Shown: positions 47,141-56,653 of the stretch, piece by piece
Numbering within the stretch: the stretch's first letter is position 1
How the letters are laid out: every line of letters begins with the position of its first letter
Notes under the pieces: generated by a model
What the model was told of the DNA's origin: nothing
The model's input: only the letters and a program-made list of their open reading frames with translations
The model's database searches: none
Position numbers and translations under genes: made by a program
Assembly: GCA_023284085.1 (NCBI GenBank)
Contig: JAKVHY010000005.1
Location: 124,001-188,000, forward strand
From: Shewanella benthica
GTDB taxonomy: Bacteria; Pseudomonadota; Gammaproteobacteria; Enterobacterales; Shewanellaceae
Direction: 5' to 3'
Length of the DNA stretch: 64,000 nucleotides

Positions 47141-47198
47141 ATACCAATTCCATTAAATTTATGCGCTGAATGATCACTTACTTAATGGAACTGGTATA
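47141..47198. mobile_element. Short hairpin element that supplies the end of the diguanylate cyclase gene
   Basis: Same arms as the copy at 46549, with an 8-base insertion (GCGCTGAA) in the middle. The minus-strand cyclase gene stops at 47178, inside this element, so its last residues (YTSSIK) and stop are encoded by the right arm. Confidence 0.75.
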
Positions 47199-48146
47199 GA
47201 TCACACAATTGTTGCGCCCTGCCTTCTTGGCTTGATAAAGGGCTTGATCGGCAAATGATAACCATTGGCCACTGTTGCCTACCTGTTCTTGTAGATCGCT
47301 GATCCCCATGCTGACAGTGACCTTGATAGACTTGCCCTCATAAACCAGTTCAGTGGTTTCAATTTTGTGGCGTAAACGATCGGCGAAGTTAAGGGCGTCT
47401 TGGGCACTGGTTTTTGCCAGCACTACAGAAAACTCTTCACCACCATATCGCCCCGCGCAATCGGTTTCACGTAGGGACTGCTTAAGCAGGTGAGAGATAT
47501 GTTGAATGACCTTATCACCTGCCATATGGCCATAGGTATCATTAACCCTCTTGAAATGATCGATATCGAACATGACCAGACTGGTTTTATCACCATAACG
47601 GGCGTGGCGATCGAACTCTTTTTGCATGCATATCTGCCAGTATCTGCGGTTATGCAGCTGAGTTAATCCATCGGTCTGACTCAAGTGCTCTAAACGTTCA
47701 TTGACGGCTTTTAGCTGTAACTTGTTGATGGCGACATCGGTCACATCATAAACAATCATGCTGATATGGGTGATCTGTCCCGTGAGCGAGGAGAGGGGCA
47801 ACAGAGTGACATTTTGGTACATAAAATCTGCTCGTCCGGTGATGGGACGATAGTTTTTAAATTTAAACACATAGGGTCTCTGTTCCCAGCTAATGAACGC
47901 TCGGTTCTTGAGCAAAAAAACCGATTCCATCTTCTGTTTCAGCCAGTCGGCGGGAAGGTAATCGAACTGTTCAAACAGATTGGAACCCTTGATAGAGTTA
48001 GGCGAGACGCCACTATGGTTCTCCATGAAGCCATTCCAAAGCTGAATATCAAAGTTTTTATCTAATACTACCAAGCCAACTTCTATGGTTTGTACCATAT
48101 CGATTAACCAGTGGAGTTCGTTCATTGCGCTTTGGTCATATGCCAT
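47178..48146 (-). CDS. Diguanylate cyclase with N-terminal PAS domain
   Basis: About 322 residues: PAS (~8-130), linker, GGDEF (~155-322). The active-site GGEEF is intact (RYGGEEF, ~residue 232), as is an inhibitory I-site RxxD five residues before it (RETD), so product feedback is expected. ATG 48146 is preferred; TTG 48158 is an alternative. It directly follows the receiver-CheC gene (stop at 48160), so the two are likely coupled. The C-terminus is encoded by a hairpin element. Confidence 0.92.
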   Translation of the reverse strand: MAYDQSAMNELHWLIDMVQTIEVGLVVLDKNFDIQLWNGFMENHSGVSPNSIKGSNLFEQFDYLPADWLKQKMESVFLLKNRAFISWEQRPYVFKFKNYRPITGRADFMYQNVTLLPLSSLTGQITHISMIVYDVTDVAINKLQLKAVNERLEHLSQTDGLTQLHNRRYWQICMQKEFDRHARYGDKTSLVMFDIDHFKRVNDTYGHMAGDKVIQHISHLLKQSLRETDCAGRYGGEEFSVVLAKTSAQDALNFADRLRHKIETTELVYEGKSIKVTVSMGISDLQEQVGNSGQWLSFADQALYQAKKAGRNNCVIYTSSIK

Positions 48147-48159
48147 AGATAGATCCAAC

Positions 48160-49155
48160 TTAATCTAACAGATAGCCGAGCTTAGAATTGAGCGTCGGTA
48201 ATGAGTCTTCGGTAAACAGTAATAGCAGATCACATTGGATATCATGACCTTCGATTCGATAATTTATCTCCATGGCCAAGGTGCGAGACCACTTCTCCGA
48301 ATTATCATGAATAAGATCATTCACTGTGCAGTGACGCCCGAGTACAACGGGATGGCTTTGGCTGAATTTCATATGCAGTTGTTCGGATATGCCATTGAGA
48401 AACGCGCCAATCAATACGTTACCCGTATCTATCATGACCTCTATCTCGGTATTCTTATCTTCGGGGTTGGCGAGTCCCATTAATTTCGCCATATCTTTAA
48501 AGGACGAGTCATGGAACAGCAGTAAAGCCTCTCCGGCAATACCTGCACCGATAAAGCCTTGGCATAGTGCGGAAACCGTACTGTGCTCTTCGGTGGCTTT
48601 GAGGGTCATGGTCAGTTCGCTGACCTCGAGCACATTCACGTTTGGGATAGGTAATAGCACGAACACATCGAGCAACTTGGCCAGCAGATCGGCTGCGCGT
48701 CCCATGGCGACATTGGCGACCTCTCGACAGGCGTCAAGTAGGTCGACTTCGATCATTGGGCTGTCTGCAACGCCATCGCCTAACTCAATGGTGAGAATGC
48801 CATACTCTTGTAATATGTTACTGATAGCATCGGCGCTAACGGGTTTCTGGATAAAGTCCAGCGCCCCCAGCGCCTTGACCCGTTCATGGGCTTTTATCTG
48901 AATATCACCCGAAACGACTATGACTAGAGCGGGGAGATCTTCTTGCTGTATGGTTTGCAGTACTTCATAGCCATCCATTACAGGCATGTTGAGATCGAGA
49001 AAAACAACCTCACCTTTGCCCGCTCGAATGGCCTCAATACCTTCGGCACCATTATTTGCAAAAGTGATGTCAACGTACCACTCTTTGGGGAGTGTTCTCG
49101 CCATCTGTTTTCTAGCGAGCGCGGAATCATCGCATATCAGTACCGGGATCGACAT
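48160..49155 (-). CDS. Receiver plus CheC-like phosphatase domain protein
   Basis: A 331-residue protein: receiver domain (1-120) with Asp54 (FLDLNMP), DD at 9-10 and KP (FIQKPV), then a CheC/CheX-like domain. The phosphatase motif appears twice: REVANVAMGRAADLL and EVMIDTGNVLIGAFLNG, both with acidic-x2-3-Asn. It may dephosphorylate a response regulator when phosphorylated itself. First gene of a two-gene unit with the diguanylate cyclase. Two copies of an operator-like sequence lie upstream. Confidence 0.88.
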   Translation of the reverse strand: MSIPVLICDDSALARKQMARTLPKEWYVDITFANNGAEGIEAIRAGKGEVVFLDLNMPVMDGYEVLQTIQQEDLPALVIVVSGDIQIKAHERVKALGALDFIQKPVSADAISNILQEYGILTIELGDGVADSPMIEVDLLDACREVANVAMGRAADLLAKLLDVFVLLPIPNVNVLEVSELTMTLKATEEHSTVSALCQGFIGAGIAGEALLLFHDSSFKDMAKLMGLANPEDKNTEIEVMIDTGNVLIGAFLNGISEQLHMKFSQSHPVVLGRHCTVNDLIHDNSEKWSRTLAMEINYRIEGHDIQCDLLLLFTEDSLPTLNSKLGYLLD

Positions 49156-49185
49156 TATCGTTTCAACATCCTAATCTGCCCATAT

Positions 49186-49276
49186 ATTCAAGATAACACT
49201 TATTATTGAACTCATTTGTTCAAATGATAAATTCAAGATAACATTTATTTATTGAACTCGTTTGTTCAAATGATAA
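49186..49276. promoter_or_regulatory. Duplicated 45-bp unit with TTGAAC-N6-GTTCAA
   Basis: Units 49186-49230 and 49231-49276 are near-identical direct repeats. Each holds an inverted repeat, TTGAAC and GTTCAA six bases apart (49206-49223 and 49252-49269). It lies between the divergent receiver-CheC and enoyl-CoA hydratase genes. The symmetry fits a dimeric regulator; identity unknown. Confidence 0.7.
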
Positions 49277-49451
49277 ATTTAGCGCCTTTATTATATCAAT
49301 TTTTATCTATCAGCATGAGTCCAAAGCGGAAATACTATGCCATTTTTTTGACGCTGGTCAAATTTTCTTTGTATGTTATCTCTATTAGTTAAATAATCCA
49401 AATATGTTAACCTAATTGTCTGGACTGACCAGTTTAATGGTAGAGGGTAAT

Positions 49452-50258
49452 ATGGCAAGGAAGTTCGTTCAGTTAAACATTGATAAGCAGGTGGCCCATG
49501 TCATCTTAAATCGGCCGGAAAAATGCAATGCGCTAAATTTCGATATGTTCCGTGAACTCGATGAGGTGATAGGTGAAATAAAGCGGGACCGCTCGGTTCG
49601 TGGGGTTATTCTTTCGGGGAGTGATGGCAACTTTAGTTCAGGCTTAGATGTGAAGAGTGTGATTAAATCACCCATGCAGGCGGTTAAGCTGTTGTTTAAG
49701 TGGCTTCCGGGCAATGCCAACCTGGCCCAGAGGGTCTCAATTGGCTGGCGCAGACTCCCCGTGCCGGTTATCGCCGTGCTTGAGGGTGTGTGTTTTGGTG
49801 GTGGCATGCAGATAGCCCTTGGCGCTGATTTTCGCATCGCGGCCTCTGATGCCCGGATGTCGATCATGGAGGCTAAGTGGGGACTCGTTCCGGATATGGC
49901 GGGTCTTGTCTCTCTAAGGGAAGTGGTATCTAAGGATCAGGCACTATTGCTGACGATGACGGCAGGCGTGCTCAGTGCGCAAGATGCCTTGTCTAAAGGC
50001 CTGGTGACTGAAGTCGTCGATGAGCCTATGGTGCGAGCGCTCGAGTTAGCCGCAGTTTTAGCTAAGACCTCACCCGATGCCAATGCGGCAATTAAGATGA
50101 GCATAAATAACAGTTGGAGCTCAAGCATCCGTAGTTTGTTATCCCGGGAGTCTGTCAGCCAAATCAAGTTATTGCTGGGGAAAAATAGACTGATAGCGGC
50201 TAAGCGGCAAACAAGCGAACCGGATAAGGCCTATAAAGACAGGCAAGCCAGGTGGTAA
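49452..50258 (+). CDS. Enoyl-CoA hydratase/isomerase family protein
   Basis: A ~268-residue crotonase-fold enzyme acting on CoA thioesters. Oxyanion-hole regions are visible: SGSDGNFSSGLDVKSV and GVCFGGGMQIALGADFRIA. ATG 49452 has GAGGG upstream; ATG 49437 lacks a site. Substrate unknown. Single gene, divergent from the receiver-CheC gene. Confidence 0.9.
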   Translation: MARKFVQLNIDKQVAHVILNRPEKCNALNFDMFRELDEVIGEIKRDRSVRGVILSGSDGNFSSGLDVKSVIKSPMQAVKLLFKWLPGNANLAQRVSIGWRRLPVPVIAVLEGVCFGGGMQIALGADFRIAASDARMSIMEAKWGLVPDMAGLVSLREVVSKDQALLLTMTAGVLSAQDALSKGLVTEVVDEPMVRALELAAVLAKTSPDANAAIKMSINNSWSSSIRSLLSRESVSQIKLLLGKNRLIAAKRQTSEPDKAYKDRQARW

Positions 50259-50284
50259 AGGGTAGTGAGCCTTGTTAAAGGCTC

Positions 50285-51214
50285 TTATCTCTTACTGATT
50301 CTTAATGCAAAGCCCTCGATGGACTTCAAGGCTGTCTCCCAGGACATGGGATTGGTGAGGTTAAGTGCCAAAGTCTGCTGACTGTATCGATAGGGGGAGT
50401 TTTGCGGCGATAGCTCGGCTCTCGTATGAGCCGTCGCAGATGAGGCCCTATGACCATCGAAAGATTGGATATCCAGTACGGGTATGTCTAACTCTGCCAG
50501 TTGCTTAGCTAGCGCCAGATTCTCATGTTTCATCTTCAGATAGGGGTTGATGAGCACCAGTATATCGGGCTTGACCAAGAGGTTTTTACTTATCATGGCT
50601 ATGGTTAATCCGGCGCCCTGTCCGCTGGTTATCAATAAACGTTTACCCGGATAAGGGGCGCCTATTGCGTCGAGCTGGTTCATGCTCTGACTGATGAACA
50701 GGCTTTGTTTCTCACGAATATCTTGCCAGATTTCATCTGAGTATTGCTCAGTTGCTTCATTGGATTTTTGATTTCCCTTCATTTCACCGACCTTGGCGAT
50801 ATCTTCTGCAGAGGTGGCAAAGTTAGGTGTCGCTACTTTTTTAGGTGGCGTTATCGCGATAGTTGCCCAACCGGCAGGGTTCAACTTTCGTCTCAAATAG
50901 GCTTGAAATCCAGCGCCATCGGCACTCATGCCCGGATTCGCTAGTAAGATGGCTGTGCCCAGTTGTTTCTTGCCACTCCAGGGCCTGACTAATACCTGAG
51001 TCTGCTGCTCACCTACCGTTATTTCTATGACCTCCTCCTTGGGGAGATAATCATATTTGGTCTGCTTAGCGGCTTTATCTTCAGCCATGCTCTCTTTGGT
51101 CATAGCTTCGTTAGGCGAGGCATCTAGGGGATCGGCAGCAATGACGGTAAAGCTCACCGATAGGCATAAGGCGCTAAGAAGCGGAACGAGTACCTGAGAT
51201 GGGATAGAAGGCAT
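50285..51214 (-). CDS. DUF3530 family exported protein
   Basis: A 309-residue protein with a signal peptide (LLSALCLSVSFTVIAA). The DUF3530 fold is alpha/beta-hydrolase-like: AILLANPGMSADGAG near a strand, LLITSGQGAGLTIAM in place of a nucleophile elbow (GQGAG rather than GxSxG), and a late DIQSFDGHR. The nucleophile Ser is not obvious, so enzymatic activity is uncertain. Convergent with the enoyl-CoA hydratase gene. Confidence 0.8.
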   Translation of the reverse strand: MPSIPSQVLVPLLSALCLSVSFTVIAADPLDASPNEAMTKESMAEDKAAKQTKYDYLPKEEVIEITVGEQQTQVLVRPWSGKKQLGTAILLANPGMSADGAGFQAYLRRKLNPAGWATIAITPPKKVATPNFATSAEDIAKVGEMKGNQKSNEATEQYSDEIWQDIREKQSLFISQSMNQLDAIGAPYPGKRLLITSGQGAGLTIAMISKNLLVKPDILVLINPYLKMKHENLALAKQLAELDIPVLDIQSFDGHRASSATAHTRAELSPQNSPYRYSQQTLALNLTNPMSWETALKSIEGFALRISKR

Positions 51215-51321
51215 AGACGGAAAGCTGAATGGGTTTGAGATCTATAAAGTATAACAGGATCGCGCGGGGATTGAGGGAAAAGCCTAATTTATACAGGCAG
51301 GTATTCGTTATAGAAAACGGA

Positions 51322-51351
51322 TAGGCCCTAGGTTCTCGAACCTAGGGCCTA
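51322..51351. repeat. 30-bp CTAG palindrome
   Basis: TAGGCCCTAGGTTC and GAACCTAGGGCCTA are perfect 14-bp arms around TC. Lies just after rapA's stop on the minus strand. Same family as other CTAG palindromes here. Confidence 0.9.
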
Positions 51352-51361
51352 GTCGCCTAGG

Positions 51362-54268
51362 TTAAGCGTGACTCACGAGTACCAGACGCACGGCATCGAG
51401 TTGCAGCAAGCTATCATCCAAGTAACCATTGAGTTCGGTCATCTGATCCTTCAGGTGAGTGATCTCTTCGTCACGAATGTTAGGGTTAACAGCCTTGAGT
51501 GCTTCGAGACGCTCGAGCTCCACTGTAAGCTGAGAAGTCATTTTTGCTCTGGCACTCTCGGCAAGTAGTTTAAGCTCAACCTGTGCAAACTCTTCTCCCT
51601 TAGCAAATAAGGGATGTAAAACGGTCTGATAGGCATTGACCAGCTTACTGGCAATATGTCGATTGACCGCACTGAGCTGCTTATTAAAACTCTCGTAGCT
51701 GACGTTGTCAGACAAGTTGTTACCGTTCTTGTCCAGCAAGATACGCACTGGCGTTGGCGGCAGATAGCGATATAGCTGGCTAGATTTAGGTGCCGAGGCA
51801 TCGGCCATATAGATCAGCTCGAGGAAGATGGTACCCGCAGGGAGTGCCTTATTCTTCAATACGGCTACGCTGGTGCTACCGGTCTCAGACGACGTGATCA
51901 GGTCTAAACCTGTCTGAACCAGAGGATGCTCCTGAGTGATGAGGGCAATATCATCACGGGACAGGGCCACTTCTCTGTCGAAGGTGATCGTCATGCCGTC
52001 TTCGGATAGTCCCGGGTAAGTCGGGAACATCATATGTTCACTGGTCTTGAGCACTATGGTGTTTTCACCACAGTCTTCCTGCTCGACGCCTATGATGTCC
52101 CATAAACGGATAACCGAGCCGATAAGTTGCGTGTCTTCATCACGTTCTGCTAGACGTTGCACTAGCTTAGCGGCGCGATCGCCGCCATGGGAGTTGATCT
52201 CAAGTAGCTTATCCCGGCCTTGTTCCATCGCCGTCTTCAGCTCTTGGTAACGAGTCTTAGTATTACTGAGCAACTCCTGAAGTAGCGTCTCATCTTGAGT
52301 GATCAACTGTGAAAGCAGAGCCTCAGAAAATTCGCTGAAGAGTATGTGTCCACTGGGACAGGTCTGCTCGAACGCATTGAGTCCCTGGTGATACCATTGC
52401 ATCAGACACTCTTGGGCCGTGCCTGCCAAATAAGGCAAGTGGATCTCGACATCCTTGTTTTGACCGATACGATCTAAACGGCCAATGCGTTGCTCTAGCA
52501 GATCCGGATTCAGAGGCAGATCAAACAGGACTAGCTGGCTGGCAAACTGAAAGTTTCGACCCTCAGAGCCAATCTCGCTGCAGATGAGAGCCTGAGCGCC
52601 ACCGGTTTCCTGAGCAAAGTAGGCACCGGCTTTATCACGTTCGATAATCGACATGCCCTCATGGAATACGGTCGCCTGTATGCCTTCACGGGTACGCAGG
52701 GCTTCTTCCAGGCTGAGGGCGGTTTCCGCCTGGCTGGCAATAATCAGCACCTTCTTGCTACGGTTGGTCTTTAAAAATTCGATGAGCCAATCGACTCTGG
52801 GATCAAATTTCCACCAACTGGCACTGCTGCTCTCGAAGTCCTGATAGATCTTCTCCGGGCTCAGGACCTGTTTGACCTTAGCCGCAGTATCTAGGTGGCC
52901 ATTCATCATGGCACTGACTCGTGCTGCCGTCACATATTGGCTCGGTATCGCTTGTGGATGTGCATGGAAGATACGTGTCGGAAAGCCTTTAACCGATGCT
53001 CGGCTGTTACGGTAGAGCACACGGCCTGTGCCATGTCTGTCCAGCAGATCTTGTAACAGCTCATCTCGGGCGGCTTGTTGCTTGTCGACATCGGCGTTGC
53101 TTGACTGAATCAACTCCAGGGTCGCGCCGATATCTTTCTCACTGAGCAGGGTCGTCAGTTGAGCAATGGCTTCGGCCGAGAGTGCGTCGCCACCAGCGAG
53201 CGCTTCGGCGGCACTGGCAACATCCTTGTAGCTTTTTTCCTCTTCGAGGAAGGCGTCATAATCGTAGAAACGATCGGGATCGAGCAGGCGTAATCTGGCA
53301 AAATGACTCTGATGACCCAGTTGATCTGGCGTCGCGGTCAGCAGTAATACGCCTGGTACGACTTTACTCAAGGCCTCAACGATACGGTAAGCGCGGCTAG
53401 GTGCGTCTTCGGTCCACTCTAGGTGATGCGCTTCATCGACAATCATAAGATCCCAATCGGCATCTATGGCTTGTTCAAGGCGCTTCTTCTTGCGCAATAG
53501 CTCCAGTGAGCAAATCACCAGCTGTTCGGTATAAAATGGATTTTCGTTATCGGCGTAAGCTTCGATACATCTGTCTTCATCGAATACAGAGAACTTTAGG
53601 TTGAAGCGGCGCAGCATCTCGACCAACCACTGATGACGTAGGGTATCGGGAACGATAACCAGAATTCGCTCGGCGCGCCCGGTAAGCAGCTGCTGATGAA
53701 TGATCAGTCCCGCTTCGATGGTCTTGCCCAGGCCGACTTCATCGGCGAGTAATACCCTAGGGGCAAAACGGCGACCCACTTCATGGGCAATCCACAGCTG
53801 ATGTGGGATCAGGCCGACTCTTGGTCCCTGTAATCCCAGAAGATCCGATGTGGCCAGCTTATTTCTCAATAATTGGCTCTGGTAGCGGACGCCGAATCTG
53901 TCTAAGCGATCGATTTGACCGGCGAATAGCCTGTCTTGAGGCTTATTGAATCTAACATTGTGGTTGAGTAAGGTTTCTCTGAGAGAGACCTGCTCACCGG
54001 TTTCGGTGTGAATTCCGTGGTAGATAATGAGCTCGTTCTTCTCTTCGAGCTCACTGACGGTCAGGCTCCAGCCTTCATGGCTTTCAATTTTATCGCCAGG
54101 ATTATAAATAACTCGAGTCAGGGGAGCCTCGGTGCGTGAGAACAGCCTGTTCTCATCGGTTGCTGGAAACATTAGTGTGACCATACGGCCTTCTAATCCT
54201 ACGACTGTACCTAAACCAAGTTCTGATTCGGTATCACTTATCCAGCGTTGACCTAAGGAAAAGGGCAT
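51362..54268 (-). CDS. rapA: RNA polymerase-associated ATPase RapA
   Basis: A 968-residue Swi2/Snf2-family ATPase that recycles RNA polymerase after transcription. Walker A DEVGLGKT (~177-184), DEAH box (VDEAHHLEW, ~277-281) and helicase C motif [11 protein letters not shown] are intact. N-terminal tudor-like repeats (residues ~1-100) are typical. Length and ends match the E. coli protein. Confidence 0.95.
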   Translation of the reverse strand: MPFSLGQRWISDTESELGLGTVVGLEGRMVTLMFPATDENRLFSRTEAPLTRVIYNPGDKIESHEGWSLTVSELEEKNELIIYHGIHTETGEQVSLRETLLNHNVRFNKPQDRLFAGQIDRLDRFGVRYQSQLLRNKLATSDLLGLQGPRVGLIPHQLWIAHEVGRRFAPRVLLADEVGLGKTIEAGLIIHQQLLTGRAERILVIVPDTLRHQWLVEMLRRFNLKFSVFDEDRCIEAYADNENPFYTEQLVICSLELLRKKKRLEQAIDADWDLMIVDEAHHLEWTEDAPSRAYRIVEALSKVVPGVLLLTATPDQLGHQSHFARLRLLDPDRFYDYDAFLEEEKSYKDVASAAEALAGGDALSAEAIAQLTTLLSEKDIGATLELIQSSNADVDKQQAARDELLQDLLDRHGTGRVLYRNSRASVKGFPTRIFHAHPQAIPSQYVTAARVSAMMNGHLDTAAKVKQVLSPEKIYQDFESSSASWWKFDPRVDWLIEFLKTNRSKKVLIIASQAETALSLEEALRTREGIQATVFHEGMSIIERDKAGAYFAQETGGAQALICSEIGSEGRNFQFASQLVLFDLPLNPDLLEQRIGRLDRIGQNKDVEIHLPYLAGTAQECLMQWYHQGLNAFEQTCPSGHILFSEFSEALLSQLITQDETLLQELLSNTKTRYQELKTAMEQGRDKLLEINSHGGDRAAKLVQRLAERDEDTQLIGSVIRLWDIIGVEQEDCGENTIVLKTSEHMMFPTYPGLSEDGMTITFDREVALSRDDIALITQEHPLVQTGLDLITSSETGSTSVAVLKNKALPAGTIFLELIYMADASAPKSSQLYRYLPPTPVRILLDKNGNNLSDNVSYESFNKQLSAVNRHIASKLVNAYQTVLHPLFAKGEEFAQVELKLLAESARAKMTSQLTVELERLEALKAVNPNIRDEEITHLKDQMTELNGYLDDSLLQLDAVRLVLVSHA

Positions 54269-54670
54269 TAACTATTTCTCATCTACGGGTGAACCACGAA
54301 AGGGCGCGTATTTTACCTAAACTCCCTCAAAGTGCAAGGATCGGAGCCTCTTCGAGGGGCTCAATCGACCTCAATTTTGTGTCGAACCTAAGCTTAATAA
54401 GTAAAAGCGCCGATTACAAATTATACACACAGTTTCTTTATCTGGAATTTGTCATATCTGTGTAATCTAACTAAGTAACTCTCAATTATAGAAAGTTCTA
54501 AGCAAGTGATTGAAGCGGCCCTTTAATAGTGGCAGTATTAAATCAAGGTGATAGCTATTTGTTTACTTTTGGTTAACACTGAGGTTTATTACTCGACATT
54601 ATTTTTAAAGGACTAATTAAGGACTGGGAGCCGTGAAAACATAACATAGAGAGAAGTAATTGGAGGCGCC
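54269..54670. other. Intergenic region between divergent rapA and phoH-like gene
   Basis: About 400 bases, no coding frame seen. Holds both promoters. No strong hairpin or repeat identified. Confidence 0.5.
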
Positions 54671-56065
54671 ATGGAACAAGACGACAGAAAGTTGTTTGTA
54701 TTGGATACCAATGTGTTACTACATGAACCCTTAGCCATCTATTCATTTAAGGAACACGATGTAGTTGTCCCCATGACAGTTCTGGAAGAACTGGATCAGA
54801 TTAAAGACAGGAAACGTGACGTAAGTAGAGACGCACGGGTTGCCATCAGGGCGCTCGAAGACATACTCGGCGGTAAAACCACCCCAGAGCAGATACTTCA
54901 AGGGGTCAAACTGCCTCGGCGAGAAGATCACGGCGATGCCTGTGGCACCTTGTCCATCTTTCCCGATCATAAACTCGAAATGACCCACGGCTCGCTACCG
55001 GACAACAATAACGACAACCGCATCATCAACACAGCACTACACCTGCAAAAAATCCATCACCCCCGTAACGTCGTTCTCGTCACTAAAGATATCAACATGC
55101 GTCTCAAGGCTAAAGGGGCGGGCATTAAACTGGTCGAGGATTACCGCACCGATCAGCTCATCGATGATATTCGCTTCCTCACTACCGGTTTTCATCAATT
55201 CAAGGGCGATTTTTGGGAACGCAAGGAGCACGTCTCTACCGAGTCCCATGGACGCCATACCGTGCATACGGTTCCTGTGGTTGAAGTCGGAGATGATAAT
55301 TTCTATATCAATCAATACTTGTTAGACGAAGACTCCAACTTCTGTGCCCGAGTGTTGGAGAAGACCAATGGGGATCTTAAACTGTTAGATCTCGGTAAAG
55401 ATAGATTACTCAACATGGAGGCATGGGGCATACGTCCAAAGAATATTTATCAGGGCATGGCGATGCAGGCGCTGCTGGATCCGACTATTGACCTGGTGAT
55501 CCTCACCGGGCCAGCGGGCTGTGGTAAGACACTCTTGGCCATGGCCGCGGCGCTGGAAATGGTGGTGGAGCGAGGGCTCTACGATAAAATTATCGTCACG
55601 CGTAATACGCCGGAAATCGCCGAATCCATAGGCTTTCTCCCCGGTACCGAAGAGGAGAAAATGACGCCTTGGCTCGCGGCAATTACCGATACCTTAGAGG
55701 TGCTGCACAAGAATGATGTCAACCCCAGTGGTAGCATGAACTACATCATGGACAAGGCCAATGTCCAGTTCAAGTCGATTAACTTTATGCGTGGTCGCTC
55801 GATACAGAACTCTGTGGTGATCCTCGATGAGTGTCAGAACCTAACGGCTTCACAGATTAAGACTATGATCACCCGCATGGGGGAGGGCACTAAGCTTATC
55901 TGTAGCGGTAATTTGTCACAGATAGATACTAACTATCTCACCGCAGTGACGTCGGGATTGACCTATATCGTGGAGCGTTTTAAAGACTTCGAAGGCAGTG
56001 CCAACATCTATCTCAACGGGGTCGTACGTTCGCGTTTGGCCGAATTTGCCGAGGAAAACCTGTAG
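54671..56065 (+). CDS. PIN-PhoH ATPase
   Basis: A 464-residue protein: an N-terminal PIN nuclease domain (1-~150, FVLDTNVLLH with acidic sites) and a C-terminal PhoH ATPase (Walker A GPAGCGKT ~280-287, Walker B VVILDECQN). Such PIN-PhoH (PhoH2) proteins are RNA helicase/nucleases. TTGGAGGCGCC precedes the ATG. Single gene. Confidence 0.92.
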   Translation: MEQDDRKLFVLDTNVLLHEPLAIYSFKEHDVVVPMTVLEELDQIKDRKRDVSRDARVAIRALEDILGGKTTPEQILQGVKLPRREDHGDACGTLSIFPDHKLEMTHGSLPDNNNDNRIINTALHLQKIHHPRNVVLVTKDINMRLKAKGAGIKLVEDYRTDQLIDDIRFLTTGFHQFKGDFWERKEHVSTESHGRHTVHTVPVVEVGDDNFYINQYLLDEDSNFCARVLEKTNGDLKLLDLGKDRLLNMEAWGIRPKNIYQGMAMQALLDPTIDLVILTGPAGCGKTLLAMAAALEMVVERGLYDKIIVTRNTPEIAESIGFLPGTEEEKMTPWLAAITDTLEVLHKNDVNPSGSMNYIMDKANVQFKSINFMRGRSIQNSVVILDECQNLTASQIKTMITRMGEGTKLICSGNLSQIDTNYLTAVTSGLTYIVERFKDFEGSANIYLNGVVRSRLAEFAEENL

Positions 56066-56126
56066 ATTATCTGAGTCGCTCGCGACTTTAGCCCTCAAAA
56101 TAAGACCTCCATCTCATGGGGGTCTA

Positions 56127-56436
56127 TACCACTTTCATCAAATATGTAATCAGTTCAGAGCTGTCTCAGAGATTTCAATTCAAGGCTCATTGTTGAGGTA
56201 ATGCTTGTTCATTTTAGACAATTAAAAGTAGAGGTAGAAGTCCTGAGACGCTTACGGAATACGGGTTTCAACGCACTTTATGCTACGCATGTGGCTTCGG
56301 TATACGACTGCATGGATGCAGAAGGTAGAGCAACGCAGGAGCTTGTTGCCGAGAGTAACTATTAGCTTCAATCCACTTACTTGCCTACAGCGCTTTGAAT
56401 TCCCGCTGAACGATCAGTTATTCAATGAAAGTGGTA
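56127..56436. mobile_element. Miniature inverted-repeat element, copy B (310 bp)
   Basis: Ends TACCACTTTCAT and ATGAAAGTGGTA are inverted. The internal sequence (GTAACTATTAGCTTCAA, ACAGCGCTTTGAATTCCCGC) is the reverse complement of copy A at 39018. The middle differs, and it is longer by about 44 bases. No transposase frame. Lies between the PhoH-type and histidine kinase genes. Confidence 0.85.
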
Positions 56437-56653
56437 GTCTCTTGCAGAGAAATAAAAGATGTAGCACTAGGGTTAAATTTTAACCATCTGTGTATCTATC
56501 TGTAAGCTAGGTGTTTATCCAGAGTCTTTATCTCAGCTTAGTTAACTTATTAGACTAATATGGTGTATTCAATTCATCTATCTTCCTGATACTATACTGT
56601 TAATGAAATTTAAAGCCTGTGCAGGGAAATGCAGGCTGATTCAAGGGCCATGA

